This document shows positions 8,348 to 17,296 of a DNA stretch of 64,000 nt, piece by piece. Every line of letters starts with the position of its first letter. Within the stretch, counting starts at the first letter, position 1. The notes below the pieces were generated by a model, which did no database searches, had not been told where the DNA came from, and saw nothing but the letters and a program-made list of their open reading frames with translations. The stretch covers positions 193,795 through 257,794 of the forward strand of contig JAUQPL010000001.1 of NCBI GenBank assembly GCA_030550395.1, read 5' to 3'. Source of the stretch: Bacteroidota bacterium (GTDB lineage: Bacteria; Bacteroidota; Ignavibacteria; Kapaibacteriales; HRBIN21). The position numbers were made by a program, and so were the translations under genes.

Positions 8348-8980
8348 CTACGGCTGGCTTACCCGCCGGATGCCGGAGACAGACGGTGAATTTCGGAGAA
8401 AAAATCGCAAAGGGAGCTGTCGAGCCTGCCGGACACCGATGCGTGGACTCCGTCCAATGAGTTCTTCCGGAATGGGCTCCGGTGGTGGTAGGAGGAAGAG
8501 CTCGGGCGTACAAACAGAGCGGTAGTTATCCGAAAGATCAAAGCCAAACGCCCGTGCCAGATTTGCCGGTCCTCGGCAAAGCGCCTCATCCGGCACAGCC
8601 CCTCGCCGCCTCCGAAAGAGCGCATGTCCGAGCACTGGCTCGGCAGCCCGCAACAGCACTGCTGCTCCACGACCCGCTTCTTCTGTGACAATGTTCACGC
8701 AGCGATGCTTGCCGTAAATGGTGTAGACATAAAGGATCCCTCCCGCTTCAAACATCGGCGCATTCCGCCGTGTCTTCCCCCGATATGCATGATTGGCTGC
8801 ATCACCCTCCGGTAGATAAGCTTCCACTTCCACCAACCGAGCCGCACACCATTCCTCTCCCTCTCTTTTGACTACGACAGTACCGAGGAGAGCCTGTGCG
8901 ACCTCTACTGTTGGACGCTGAAAAAAGGAACACGGTAATGCCTGCGATACCTGCGGGACAAACACCTCTTGAACACTCAT
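8348..8980 (-). CDS. mpg: 3-methyladenine DNA glycosylase (AAG/MPG family)
   Basis: 210 residues, the usual size of bacterial AAG-type enzymes. They flip out and excise alkylated purines such as 3-methyladenine and hypoxanthine. Family motifs are visible: AQALLGTVVVK at the start of the fold, ARLVEVEAYLPEGDAANHAYRGKTRRN with the catalytic glutamate, MFEAGGILYVYTIYGKHRCVNIV, LLRAAEPVLG, and CRGPANLARAFG. The C-terminal RSPRIGVRQA fits the conserved 'G PRIGI' element. It stands alone on the minus strand, 70 bases upstream of the serine palmitoyltransferase gene and divergent from a small gene at 8994. Confidence 0.92.
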   Translation of the reverse strand: MSVQEVFVPQVSQALPCSFFQRPTVEVAQALLGTVVVKREGEEWCAARLVEVEAYLPEGDAANHAYRGKTRRNAPMFEAGGILYVYTIYGKHRCVNIVTEEAGRGAAVLLRAAEPVLGHALFRRRRGAVPDEALCRGPANLARAFGFDLSDNYRSVCTPELFLLPPPEPIPEELIGRSPRIGVRQARQLPLRFFLRNSPSVSGIRRVSQP

Positions 8981-8993
8981 CCGTCTTAATGAG

Positions 8994-9335
8994 ATGCTCT
9001 ACGACGGCTCAGCATGGACGATGGAGCAAACTTACGCTGTGCTCCCAATCGGTCCCCTTCGCATCGGGAATGTCATTTTCCTGACTCCGATAAAGGGGGT
9101 CAGCGATGAAGCCTTTCGCCTGTTGTGCTCGTGTAGTAGAACTTACCCGGAATCCCGAGGATTCTACGCCGTCTACCTGCATGGACCTCCCCATCCAGCC
9201 ACCGAGCGAAATCAACTCATGAGCCTCTCCTCATACGCTTCCGTTGAGGAGCTCCTGCTCCGCTATAGGGACTTTCTCCAAAGCAGACATCCTGAACTGT
9301 GTTCTGACCTCGTTAGCCTGAACCTCGCTCTATGA
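8994..9335 (+). CDS. Small conserved-looking protein of unknown function, coupled to tilS
   Basis: 113 residues. I do not recognise the family. The sequence is mixed alpha/beta with a hydrophobic N-terminal half (AVLPIGPLRIGNVIFL) and an amphipathic C-terminal helix (VEELLLRYRDFLQ). Its stop overlaps the tilS start as ATGA, strong evidence that it is translated and coupled to tilS. The start is uncertain: ATG at 8994 lies only 13 bases from the divergent glycosylase start, and a second ATG at 9021 gives 104 residues. No membrane segments or cofactor motifs are seen. Confidence 0.6.
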   Translation: MLYDGSAWTMEQTYAVLPIGPLRIGNVIFLTPIKGVSDEAFRLLCSCSRTYPESRGFYAVYLHGPPHPATERNQLMSLSSYASVEELLLRYRDFLQSRHPELCSDLVSLNLAL

Positions 9336-10750
9336 TTATTGACGAGCTCCATACACACGTTCGCCAACAGTTGGATAACTTCGGCGTCCGAGCGGAGAGC
9401 CGAATTCTATGTGCTGTCAGTGGAGGGGTGGATTCCGTCGTGCTGCTGGATATCCTGCACCTCCTTTCCTGCGAGCTCCTTTTCACACTGGGAGTTATCC
9501 ACGCAGACCACGGATTGCGGGGAGAACAGTCGCGACAAGATGCCGAGTTCGTAAAGCAGATGGCAGAGAAGCGAGAACTGCCAGTCTTTACAGAATCCCT
9601 ACCAGTCCGTGAGTATGCCCGGCAACATCGTTGTAGTATTGAGACAGCTGCGCGCACGCTGCGGTATGACTTCTTTATCCGTAGTGCCCGCCAGTTCGGA
9701 GCTACCCACGTTGCGCTTGCCCACACAGCCGATGACAATGCCGAGACCATCCTCCTCCACTTGCTCCGAGGAGCGGGTCTGGAAGGTTTGGCCGGCATCC
9801 CTCCACAGCGAGAACTCTTCCCTGGCTGTTGGCTCATCCGCCCTCTTTTGCTTTTGCGCAAGCAGCAACTGTACTCCTACGCCCAGCTCCGCAGACTCCA
9901 ATGGCGCCAGGACTGGAGCAACCTGGACCGACGGTTCCGACGGAACCGCATCCGCTGGGAATTGCTCCCCCTGGCAGAAGCAATCACTCCCAATGCCGTA
10001 CAGAGAATCGCCCGCACTGGGTCCATTCTCCGCCAGGCTGTGGAAGGAATCTCCCAACTCATGGAACCCTATCTCCTCCGAGCAGCACTTCCGACAAGCG
10101 GCTTCTTCTTCAGCGATGCCGATTGGGATTCGCTGCCCCCATTCTTCCGCACTGAGCTTATCCGCATCGCAATACGCCGTCTGGGAGCCCCGTACAGTCC
10201 TCCGTCCCACCGCCTCCTTCAAGCATTGGCCCTTCGCACAGCCCAGACGGGCAAACGCTTCGCCTTGGGGCGTACCCTCTTCCTGATTCGCGAACGTAAC
10301 GGACTCAGCCTTGTCCCTCTATTGCCGCCACTTCCTTCCCTACCTGTACAACCATCCGGACACTATCGCCTTGGCATCTGGAAATTGGAATTCCAACCCG
10401 TCACCGAGCCCCCTCCAACCTTCCCTCCTGACCCATGGACAGAATTCATGGATGCTGACCGACTACCGGACACCCTCTGTTGGCGCCCTCCCCGAGCAGG
10501 CGACCGGTTCCATCCTCTCGGACTGCCACGGGAGATGAAGTTAGGCGACTTCCTAACAAACCAGCGCATCCCCCACTGGCAGCGACGTCTGCTGACAGTC
10601 CTTGCGGACGGGAATCGTATCCTGTGGCTCTGTGGAGTCCGTCTCAGTGAGACGGTGAAAGTAACTGCCCAGAGCCGCCATATTGTCTGTGCCCGATTGG
10701 ACCTTGTCCCACAGACGGAACACCCCGCTTATGCCCCCGAAACGGATTGA
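9332..10750 (+). CDS. tilS: tRNA(Ile)-lysidine synthetase
   Basis: 472 residues. It converts the wobble C34 of tRNA-Ile(CAU) to lysidine, so AUA codons are read correctly. The N-terminal PP-loop ATPase domain carries SGGVDSVVLLD (about residues 30-40), followed by VIHADHGLRG, the CSIETAARTLRYDFF helix, and HTADDNAETILLHLLRGAGLEGLAGI. The C-terminal part contains the TilS C domain (LPREMKLGDFLTNQRIPHWQR...WLCGVRLSE). It is translationally coupled to the small gene before it (ATGA) and overlaps hpt by 20 bases. The order tilS-hpt-ftsH is a widespread bacterial cluster. Confidence 0.95.
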   Translation: MIIDELHTHVRQQLDNFGVRAESRILCAVSGGVDSVVLLDILHLLSCELLFTLGVIHADHGLRGEQSRQDAEFVKQMAEKRELPVFTESLPVREYARQHRCSIETAARTLRYDFFIRSARQFGATHVALAHTADDNAETILLHLLRGAGLEGLAGIPPQRELFPGCWLIRPLLLLRKQQLYSYAQLRRLQWRQDWSNLDRRFRRNRIRWELLPLAEAITPNAVQRIARTGSILRQAVEGISQLMEPYLLRAALPTSGFFFSDADWDSLPPFFRTELIRIAIRRLGAPYSPPSHRLLQALALRTAQTGKRFALGRTLFLIRERNGLSLVPLLPPLPSLPVQPSGHYRLGIWKLEFQPVTEPPPTFPPDPWTEFMDADRLPDTLCWRPPRAGDRFHPLGLPREMKLGDFLTNQRIPHWQRRLLTVLADGNRILWLCGVRLSETVKVTAQSRHIVCARLDLVPQTEHPAYAPETD

Positions 10751-11276
10751 ATTGCACGGTCAATGGTTCCGCCTGTTCATTCCCCGTCAAGAAATTGCTC
10801 AATCCGTTCGCTCACTGTCCCGGCGCATCGAGCAGGACTACGCTGGCAGAGAATTAACCTGCGTTGTGATCCTCAAGGGCGCTTTCATCTTCGCTGCGGA
10901 CCTTCTACGACAACTCTCCCTGCCATGCCGCATCGAGATGCTCCGAGCCCAAAGCTACGGCATGCAGATGACCTCCTCCGGAACTGTCCACTTTGAACCT
11001 ACCACTGTAGACATCCGTGGCAGAGACGTGCTTCTGATTGAGGACATCGTAGACACTGGACTGACGCTGCAAGCTTTAGTCCACCATCTGCAGAGTCAAG
11101 AGCCTGCATCATTGCAGATTGCCACTCTCTTAGCCAAACCAGCAGCGCAACATCTGGCCCTGCCTTTGACCTACGTTGGAAAGCACATCCCCGCTGTCTT
11201 CGTCGTCGGCTATGGGATGGACTATGCTGAGGCCGGGCGTACATTACCGGACATTTACGCTTTGGAAGACTCCTGA
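10731..11276 (+). CDS. hpt: Hypoxanthine phosphoribosyltransferase
   Basis: 181 residues from the ATG at 10731, overlapping the end of tilS by 20 bases. A GTG at 10683 would add 16 residues unlike the family and is not preferred. It salvages hypoxanthine or guanine with PRPP. The PRPP-binding motif is LLIEDIVDTGLTL (about residues 95-107). The hallmark CVVILKGAFIFAADLLRQL and the C-terminal VGYGMDYAEAGRTLPDIYAL are both present. It belongs to the tilS-hpt-ftsH order conserved in many phyla. Confidence 0.93.
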   Translation: MPPKRIELHGQWFRLFIPRQEIAQSVRSLSRRIEQDYAGRELTCVVILKGAFIFAADLLRQLSLPCRIEMLRAQSYGMQMTSSGTVHFEPTTVDIRGRDVLLIEDIVDTGLTLQALVHHLQSQEPASLQIATLLAKPAAQHLALPLTYVGKHIPAVFVVGYGMDYAEAGRTLPDIYALEDS

Positions 11277-11339
11277 AGGGCAATCACTGCTAAGAACGTA
11301 CGTCCATTGCGGTGTCGGATGATTACGTAGACTGAACCG

Positions 11340-13919
11340 ATGACTCAGAACTTGCGTACACCGCCTAACGAGCCTACTCCTTTGGGGCGCCTATTTCGCA
11401 CCGTCGTGGGATGGATGCTCCTATTGATGGGCATCTTGCTCTTTTACCTCCTGCTGCGCGGCACAGACCGACCGGAATGGTCTGTCAGCTACACAGAATA
11501 CCGCCAGCTATTGGAGGAGGGGAAAATTGCTTCCGCTACCATTGTCAAATCTCGCTTCAACGATTACGAGTTCCACGGCGTGCTCAAAGAGCCAATTACC
11601 CTTATCCGCGATGGCCGACCCCGGCAAGTCCAGTACATTGTAACCAAGCTCGGGGTTTTGGATGCCGAAACAGAAAAGCTATGGGCGGAGAAAGGAATAA
11701 CGTGGACTTACGAATCGGGGGACAACCCCTGGTGGGATAGCCTCATCTCTATCCTGCCCTGGATTGCCCTCATTGTCATCTACTTCCTCCTTCTGCAGCG
11801 GATGCAGGTCGGTGCCACGCGGAACATCTTTTCCTTCAGCAAAGCCCGCTTTCGGGTCAACGATCCATCGCAACCTCGGGTTACTTTCGACGATGTTGCC
11901 GGAGCAGAAGAAGCGAAGGAAGAGCTGAGGGAAATCATTGAATTCCTGCGCAATCCGGAGCGTTTTCGCGCCTTAGGGGCAAAGATCCCCAAGGGAGTTC
12001 TCCTGGTAGGTCCACCAGGGACGGGAAAGACGCTCTTAGCTCGGGCAGTCGCTGGGGAAGCGGGAGTACCCTTTTTCTCCATTTCTGGGGCTGATTTCGT
12101 AGAAATGTTCGTCGGTGTCGGCGCTGCTCGCGTACGGGATCTCTTCGAGCAGGCAAAACGCCACGTTCCCTGCATCGTCTTCATTGACGAGCTGGATGCC
12201 GTCGGACGTCAGCGGGGCGCTGGCTTGGGCGGGGGACACGATGAGCGAGAGCAGACGCTCAACCAGCTGCTTGTAGAGATGGATGGCTTTGAGCAGAACA
12301 GTGGCATCGTTGTCCTAGCGGCAACAAATCGCCCTGACATCTTAGACCCCGCCTTGCTCCGCCCTGGGCGTTTTGATCGCCGCATCGTCGTTGACTTACC
12401 CGACGTTCGCGGACGCGAACAAATTCTCCGCGTTCACACCCGCCGCATCCCCTTGGCACCAGATGTCAACCTATCCCAGTTAGCCAAAAGCACTCCGGGC
12501 TTCGCAGGTGCGGATTTAGCAAACTTAGTCAATGAAGCGGCGCTCCTTGCCGCACGACGGAATAGCCGCTTCGTAACCATGAAGGACTTGGAAGACGCCC
12601 GCGACAAAATCCTCATGGGCATTGAGCGACGCAGTCTTGTTCTCTCCGAAGAAGAGCGCCGTATTACCGCCTACCACGAAGCAGGGCATGCCCTCGTTGC
12701 CAAATTGCTCCCCACGGCAGACCCTATCCACAAAGTCACCATTATTCCCCGTGGACGTGCCTTAGGCGTGACCGCCCAGCTTCCGGAAGAGGATCGCTAT
12801 ACGCTGACGAAGGAGTACATCGAGGACCGCATTGTCATGATTTTGGGCGGACGGGCAGCGGAGAAGGTCGTCTTCAACCGTATTACCACTGGTGCAGCCA
12901 ACGATTTAGAGCAAGCAACCCGCCTGGCGCGGAAAATGGTCTGCGAATGGGGCATGAGTGATGTCCTCGGTCCAGTCGCCCTCAGCAATCGGCACGAAGA
13001 GGTCTTCCTGGGACGGGAAATCGTTCAGCCCCGTGAGTACAGCGAAGAAACCGCCCAGCTCATTGATGCCGAAATCCGCCGGATTGTCACCGAAGCCACG
13101 GAGAAAGCAGAACGTCTTCTCCGTGAGAACTTAGAAGTATTGCACCGCATCGCTCGTGCCCTCTTAGAGCGGGAATCTCTGAGCGGAGAGGAATTAGACC
13201 AGCTCATCAAGGGAACACCTCTCTCCGAGCCCCCTCACAGCGACGGCTCCCCATCCCAGATGCCTACCTCTCATGACGGTCATCCTATCCCACCCACCGT
13301 AGAGGCCTTGTCCGAACGGGAGCCCACCTCCTCTTCTATCCCGTTGCAAGCCTCCCGAGCCGTGGACCCCCAGAACCTGGCCCGGCTCCGCCAGGAGGCC
13401 GACCAGCTCGCCCGACAGTTAGGTTACCCCGACGCAACTGAGTTCGCTCGCCAGCTCCCAGGGGATGCCTTCTTCCTCTCCCCGCCCATGCCACCCCGCA
13501 GTTTAGAGGAGCTCCACGCACAGGTAGCCAGCCTTGCCCTCCAAGCAGGCTTCGCCGACGTCCACCATGCCGCCAACGCCATGGATATCTCCCTGAAGGA
13601 GGAATCCGAGAGTTCCTGGCGCCAGCTTTGGAAGCGGCTTAGCGAACATCTCCAGTATACCTCGTGGGAAAAGCTGTACCAAACACTCCAAAATGAGCAA
13701 CGTCGCCTCCAGAGTATGTCGCTATCGGAGGTGCAAGAAGCCGTACAGAACCTTACCTACTGGCTGGGCTACAGGAACATTGACGAAGCCGCCCGAGAGC
13801 TTCACATTCAGCATGACGGCTCTGAAACCGCTTGGCGCCGCTTACTGGTAGCAATGGAGGCACAATTACGGAAACGCCGCCACTCAGAAGAACGCGCTTC
13901 CCCGGAAGCTGACTCATAA
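11340..13919 (+). CDS. ftsH: ATP-dependent zinc metalloprotease FtsH with a long C-terminal extension
   Basis: 859 residues, about 200 more than a typical FtsH. Helix 1 lies near residues 18-40, then a periplasmic domain, helix 2 near 134-155, and the AAA domain with Walker A GPPGTGKT (224-231), Walker [12 protein letters not shown] and second region of homology [20 protein letters not shown]. The zinc site is HEAGH (446-450). It degrades membrane and regulatory proteins as a hexamer in the inner membrane. The family-typical region ends near residue 640. A Pro/Ser-rich linker leads to a novel segment with three copies of a short motif: [17 protein letters not shown] (690), [17 protein letters not shown] (732) and [17 protein letters not shown] (805). 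The last two copies are each followed by a S/T-x-W-R-R/Q-L helix. Confidence 0.95.
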   Translation: MTQNLRTPPNEPTPLGRLFRTVVGWMLLLMGILLFYLLLRGTDRPEWSVSYTEYRQLLEEGKIASATIVKSRFNDYEFHGVLKEPITLIRDGRPRQVQYIVTKLGVLDAETEKLWAEKGITWTYESGDNPWWDSLISILPWIALIVIYFLLLQRMQVGATRNIFSFSKARFRVNDPSQPRVTFDDVAGAEEAKEELREIIEFLRNPERFRALGAKIPKGVLLVGPPGTGKTLLARAVAGEAGVPFFSISGADFVEMFVGVGAARVRDLFEQAKRHVPCIVFIDELDAVGRQRGAGLGGGHDEREQTLNQLLVEMDGFEQNSGIVVLAATNRPDILDPALLRPGRFDRRIVVDLPDVRGREQILRVHTRRIPLAPDVNLSQLAKSTPGFAGADLANLVNEAALLAARRNSRFVTMKDLEDARDKILMGIERRSLVLSEEERRITAYHEAGHALVAKLLPTADPIHKVTIIPRGRALGVTAQLPEEDRYTLTKEYIEDRIVMILGGRAAEKVVFNRITTGAANDLEQATRLARKMVCEWGMSDVLGPVALSNRHEEVFLGREIVQPREYSEETAQLIDAEIRRIVTEATEKAERLLRENLEVLHRIARALLERESLSGEELDQLIKGTPLSEPPHSDGSPSQMPTSHDGHPIPPTVEALSEREPTSSSIPLQASRAVDPQNLARLRQEADQLARQLGYPDATEFARQLPGDAFFLSPPMPPRSLEELHAQVASLALQAGFADVHHAANAMDISLKEESESSWRQLWKRLSEHLQYTSWEKLYQTLQNEQRRLQSMSLSEVQEAVQNLTYWLGYRNIDEAARELHIQHDGSETAWRRLLVAMEAQLRKRRHSEERASPEADS
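13407..13860 (+). repeat. Three degenerate protein repeats in the FtsH C-terminal extension
   Basis: Codons 690, 732 and 805 of FtsH begin three copies of a roughly 17-residue motif with consensus L-x-x-x-L/A-G-Y/F-x-(D/N)-(hydrophobic)-x-(E/H)-(A/F)-A-(R/N)-(E/Q/A)-(hydrophobic). Copies 2 and 3 continue into a matching second helix ([10 protein letters not shown] and [10 protein letters not shown]), so the true unit is about 40 residues. The spacings of 42 and 73 residues show an insertion between copies 2 and 3. Confidence 0.6.
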
Positions 13920-13921
13920 AG

Positions 13922-14968
13922 ATGTGGTACCAGGAACATGTCTCCCTCTACGGGTGGACAAGTTTCCGTGTGCCCACCACCGCTGCCTACGGAGCCATCT
14001 GCTCTCATCCGGAAGAGCTTCCCTATGTGCATAAGCTGCTCCCCCTCCGAGAGCATCCCGTTGTCGTGCTTGGCAATGGCAGCAATATCCTCTTCGCTAC
14101 GGACTACCCCGGTATTGTACTCCGTCCCCTCTTCCGTGGAATTCATCTCCTCGAATACGACGAGGACACCGTCCAGGTAGAAGTAGCCGCCGGCGAGCCG
14201 TGGCATGAGTTCGTGTACACGTGCCTACGCAACGGCTGGTACGGACTGGAGAACTTAGCTCTTATTCCCGGAACTGTCGGCGCTGCCCCAGTGCATAACA
14301 TCGGCGCCTATGGTGTTGAAGTATCTCAATTCCTGGAAGGGGTTCGGGTATGGGACTTCACCACCGAGCAGCTTTGCTGGCTTCCTGCCGAAGAACTCCT
14401 CCTGCGCTACCGCAGCAGTATCCTCCGCGAAACTCTCCTGGGGAAGGTCCTGGTAACCCACGTCCGTTTCCGCCTCTATCGCCGTGCCCGTCCCAAGGTA
14501 GATTACCCGGAACTGGCGCGTTTTTTGTCAGACTCTGGAATCGCGTATCCTACAGCTGAGGACGTCTTCCGCGCCGTCTGCGCTATACGACGATGCAAAC
14601 TCCCCGATCCGGCACATATCCCTAACGCCGGCAGCTTTTTCAAAAACCCCGTGCTTCCTCTCTCCGTCGCCGAGGAGCTCCGGCAACGCCATCCTGCATT
14701 ACCGACATTTCCTCATGGCTCCGATACTGTCAAAATACCCGCAGGCTGGCTTCTGGAACAATGCGGCTGGAAAGGCAAGCGGATAGGGAATGTCGGCGTA
14801 TGGCAGCATCACGCCCTCGTTATAGTTAACTACGGTGCTGCTACAGGCGAGGAGATCCTCCGCTTTGCAGAACTTCTCTGGCGCTCCGTCTATGACCGCT
14901 TCGGGATCACCTTAGAACCTGAAGTCCTCATCCTCCCTCGGGAGGCGTGGAATCCTTCCTCCCGCTAA
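13922..14968 (+). CDS. murB: UDP-N-acetylenolpyruvoylglucosamine reductase
   Basis: 348 residues, the size of the type I (E. coli-like) enzyme. It reduces the enolpyruvyl group with NADPH and FAD in peptidoglycan precursor synthesis. FAD-binding motifs are GNGSNILF (near residues 50-57) and LALIPGTVGAAPVHNIGAYG. The YRSSIL segment and NAGSFFKNP carry the catalytic serine region, and LLEQCGWKGKRIGNVGVW with E near the C-terminus completes the active site. It starts 2 bases after the ftsH stop, so it is cotranscribed. Its last 41 bases overlap the convergent nusB gene. Confidence 0.95.
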   Translation: MWYQEHVSLYGWTSFRVPTTAAYGAICSHPEELPYVHKLLPLREHPVVVLGNGSNILFATDYPGIVLRPLFRGIHLLEYDEDTVQVEVAAGEPWHEFVYTCLRNGWYGLENLALIPGTVGAAPVHNIGAYGVEVSQFLEGVRVWDFTTEQLCWLPAEELLLRYRSSILRETLLGKVLVTHVRFRLYRRARPKVDYPELARFLSDSGIAYPTAEDVFRAVCAIRRCKLPDPAHIPNAGSFFKNPVLPLSVAEELRQRHPALPTFPHGSDTVKIPAGWLLEQCGWKGKRIGNVGVWQHHALVIVNYGAATGEEILRFAELLWRSVYDRFGITLEPEVLILPREAWNPSSR

Positions 14969-15674
14969 GGCTGGGCTCTACCGAAGAGCCCTCAGGACGG
15001 AGCAGAACGCTCTGGAACACCGTCGTCTGATACTCTTCCGGCACCTGAAAAAGCTGCTCCAACTCCTCCTCAGAGACAGGGCGCATATCAGGCGAGGCTG
15101 GTCGCAATCCCCGTTGAACCATGTGGTAATACGCCGCCTCCAGTACGCCGTTCACGAATGGTCCACTGTGTTCAGTAGAGTATTTCTTCGCTAACTCCAC
15201 CGCCTCATCAATGATGATGGGGACAGGAATCTGTGGGAAGGCCAGCATCTCGGCAATCCCAAGCACCAAAATGAGGCGGTCCACAGGGACCAGACGCTCA
15301 ATATCCCAGTGCTGGAGCACATGTCGGAGAATATTCAGCGCGACCTCTCGATGCCGCTCCGCCGCTGCCAACAACTGACGAGCAAAAACGACATCATCCC
15401 CTTCCCACCGGATTGGTGTATCTGCTTCCAGCTCCATGACCTCCTCTGGCGTCAGAAGTGGACGCTCAATGGAAGGGACTTCAGCGGTAAAATCACGGTA
15501 GAAGATGTAGTCAAACACCTCTTCCCACGATACCTGCGCAGCCGTTGATGCCGCAAAGATCTGCAGAATCTTTTCCCGCGCCAGACGTCGGCTTCCCCGC
15601 AGCACGGAGTGCTGCCGCAAGGGAAACGGTGTTGGTGAGGACAAAACCAGCGATTGTTTGCGCCGTGATGCCAT
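14928..15674 (-). CDS. nusB: Transcription antitermination factor NusB
   Basis: 248 residues from the ATG at 15674, 22 bases after the leucine dehydrogenase stop. An upstream ATG at 15743 lies inside that gene and is not preferred. It is longer than a minimal NusB (about 140-160). Residues around 25-190 show the family pattern: RRLAREKILQIFAA at the start, then LVPVDRLILVLGIAEMLAFPQIPVPIIIDEAVELAKKYSTEHSGPFVNGVLEAA, the conserved core that binds boxA RNA with NusE. The extra length is an N-terminal basic leader and a roughly 55-residue acidic, Pro/Ser-rich tail. It functions in rRNA antitermination. The tail overlaps murB by 41 bases. Confidence 0.9.
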   Translation of the reverse strand: MASRRKQSLVLSSPTPFPLRQHSVLRGSRRLAREKILQIFAASTAAQVSWEEVFDYIFYRDFTAEVPSIERPLLTPEEVMELEADTPIRWEGDDVVFARQLLAAAERHREVALNILRHVLQHWDIERLVPVDRLILVLGIAEMLAFPQIPVPIIIDEAVELAKKYSTEHSGPFVNGVLEAAYYHMVQRGLRPASPDMRPVSEEELEQLFQVPEEYQTTVFQSVLLRPEGSSVEPSLSGRKDSTPPEGG

Positions 15675-15696
15675 CAAGGAGTTTCCCCTGAGCTCT

Positions 15697-16776
15697 CTAC
15701 CGCTTGACTTGTCCTCCAGGGAAGAGGCGCCGGAGCGAAGCAAACGCTGCCAAGCGCTCTTCTGCCATCGCCGCCGCAGCTTCCGTAGGTAAGATTCCTC
15801 GCTCGTTCGCTATCCGGAAAACCCGGAGGAGGGTGTCGTAGATATGCGCCGTCCGCGCCATTACAGCCTTTGGATCGTAATTACCTTCCAGCTCTGCTGC
15901 TACATTCATCAAACCACCGGCATTGATAACGTAATCGGGAGCATAGAGAATACCGCGCTCATGGAGACGCCTTGCATCGGCGTGTTCATCCCGCAATGGA
16001 TTGTTTGCTGCACCAGCAACAATAGCACATTGCAGCCGCGGAATTGTCTCCTCGTTGATCATCCCTCCTAAAGCATTCGGGGAAAAGATATCGCACGGTA
16101 TGTCATATACAGCATCCGCCTCCACAGGGATTCCACCGACTTCATGACAGAGCCGCTGAGCTTTTTCCGGGAAAACATCGGAGACGTATACACGAACCCC
16201 TTCCCGCACCAAGTACTCCACTAGATGGCGTGCAACGTTGCCTGCTCCTTGCACCACTACCGTCCGATTTGCTAACGAGTCAGAACCGAAGGCTACTTTC
16301 GCACATGCCTTCATCCCCCAATAGACACCATGCGCTGTAAAGGGAGAGGGATCGCCACTTTTGCCTAAAACTCCGGTGACATACCGTGTCTCCATGCGAA
16401 TCCACTCCATGTCGGCAACCGTTGTGCCGACATCTTCAGCCGTGATATAGCGCCCACCCAATGTCTCTACAAACCGTCCAAAAGCACGGAAGAGCATTTC
16501 GCTCTTCTGCGTTCGCGGATCTCCAATGATCACCGCTTTTCCACCCCCTAAGTTGAGCCCCGCAACTGCCGCCTTATACGTCATCGCTCGCGATAGACGC
16601 AAACTATCCTCTATAGCCTCCTGCTCGCTGGAGTACATCCACATACGCACCCCTCCCAATGCTGGACCCAACGTTGTGTCATGGATTGCAATAATAGCCC
16701 GTAATCCCGCTCTCGGCTCCATACAGAAGATAAGCTGCTCGTGCTCATAGCTTGCCATTTGCTCAAAAATACTCAT
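15697..16776 (-). CDS. ldh: Leucine dehydrogenase (Glu/Leu/Phe/Val dehydrogenase family)
   Basis: 359 residues from the ATG at 16776, the usual leucine/valine dehydrogenase length. It carries out NAD-dependent oxidative deamination of branched-chain amino acids. The first domain carries GPALGGVRMW and the catalytic lysine in LNLGGGKAVI; the TAEDVGTT segment follows. The Rossmann motif VVVQGAGNVARHLVEYL lies near 170-186, and APDYVINAGGLMNVAAEL is near the C-terminus. The chosen start has a promoter element (16812-16819) 35 bases upstream; an ATG at 16809 would sit nearly on it. It forms a two-gene unit with nusB. In Bacteroidota relatives this enzyme feeds branched-chain acyl-CoA synthesis for iso-fatty acids. 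Confidence 0.92.
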   Translation of the reverse strand: MSIFEQMASYEHEQLIFCMEPRAGLRAIIAIHDTTLGPALGGVRMWMYSSEQEAIEDSLRLSRAMTYKAAVAGLNLGGGKAVIIGDPRTQKSEMLFRAFGRFVETLGGRYITAEDVGTTVADMEWIRMETRYVTGVLGKSGDPSPFTAHGVYWGMKACAKVAFGSDSLANRTVVVQGAGNVARHLVEYLVREGVRVYVSDVFPEKAQRLCHEVGGIPVEADAVYDIPCDIFSPNALGGMINEETIPRLQCAIVAGAANNPLRDEHADARRLHERGILYAPDYVINAGGLMNVAAELEGNYDPKAVMARTAHIYDTLLRVFRIANERGILPTEAAAAMAEERLAAFASLRRLFPGGQVKR

Positions 16777-16811
16777 CTCCCTCTCATGCTCTCCGACATC
16801 TCCTGGCACGG

Positions 16812-16819
16812 CAAAATTA
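16812..16819 (-). promoter_or_regulatory. -7 box (TAATTTTG) of the leucine dehydrogenase-nusB unit
   Basis: An exact TAnnTTTG match on the minus strand, 35 bases before the ATG at 16776. It fits the spacing of the other promoters in this window and supports the chosen start. Confidence 0.6.
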
Positions 16820-16918
16820 GGGGAAAACCCCAGTCAGCCCTGACCGGTAGGTATCACACTAAAGGCTTACAACTTATCGTCACAGCCGCATGGTTACACC
16901 GCTGAGCCGTACGAAGTA

Positions 16919-17296
16919 ATGGGGCGTAGCACTCTGCTTTTTTTGAGCTTCGGTGTTGTTGTCGCTTTCGCACAGACGCCGCAGGAAGCTCTTCCGACTT
17001 CCTCCGACTCTGTATTCATGCCAGCTGCCGTGGCGACGGATACCATTGCCGTTGCCGGACGCTGTAAACACTGCAAGGAACGCATTGAAGGCGCTGTCCG
17101 CCAACTGCCTGGTGTTCAGAGCGCGGAATGGGACCGCATAACGAAGCTCTTGATTGTGACATATGACACTCGGCAAACAAGTCGTAGCCTCATCCAAAAA
17201 AGGCTGGCAGCAGTGGGACACGATACAGAAGAGTTCACAGCCCCAGATGAAGCATACGCAAAACTGCCCAAGTGCTGCCGCTACCGCTCCCCTTGA
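16919..17296 (+). CDS. Exported heavy-metal-associated (HMA) domain protein
   Basis: 125 residues. An N-terminal hydrophobic signal (LLFLSFGVVVAFAQ) indicates export. Residues 45-110 form one HMA ferredoxin-like domain with the metal-binding pair in GRCKHCKERIEGAV, followed by the typical LPGVQSAEWD and a hydrophobic strand. A C-terminal KCCRY adds two more cysteines. The domain binds Cu(I) or a similar soft metal. An exported single-HMA protein in front of CopA suggests capture or hand-over of copper in the periplasm. Its last 50 bases overlap the copA coding region in another frame. Confidence 0.8.
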   Translation: MGRSTLLFLSFGVVVAFAQTPQEALPTSSDSVFMPAAVATDTIAVAGRCKHCKERIEGAVRQLPGVQSAEWDRITKLLIVTYDTRQTSRSLIQKRLAAVGHDTEEFTAPDEAYAKLPKCCRYRSP

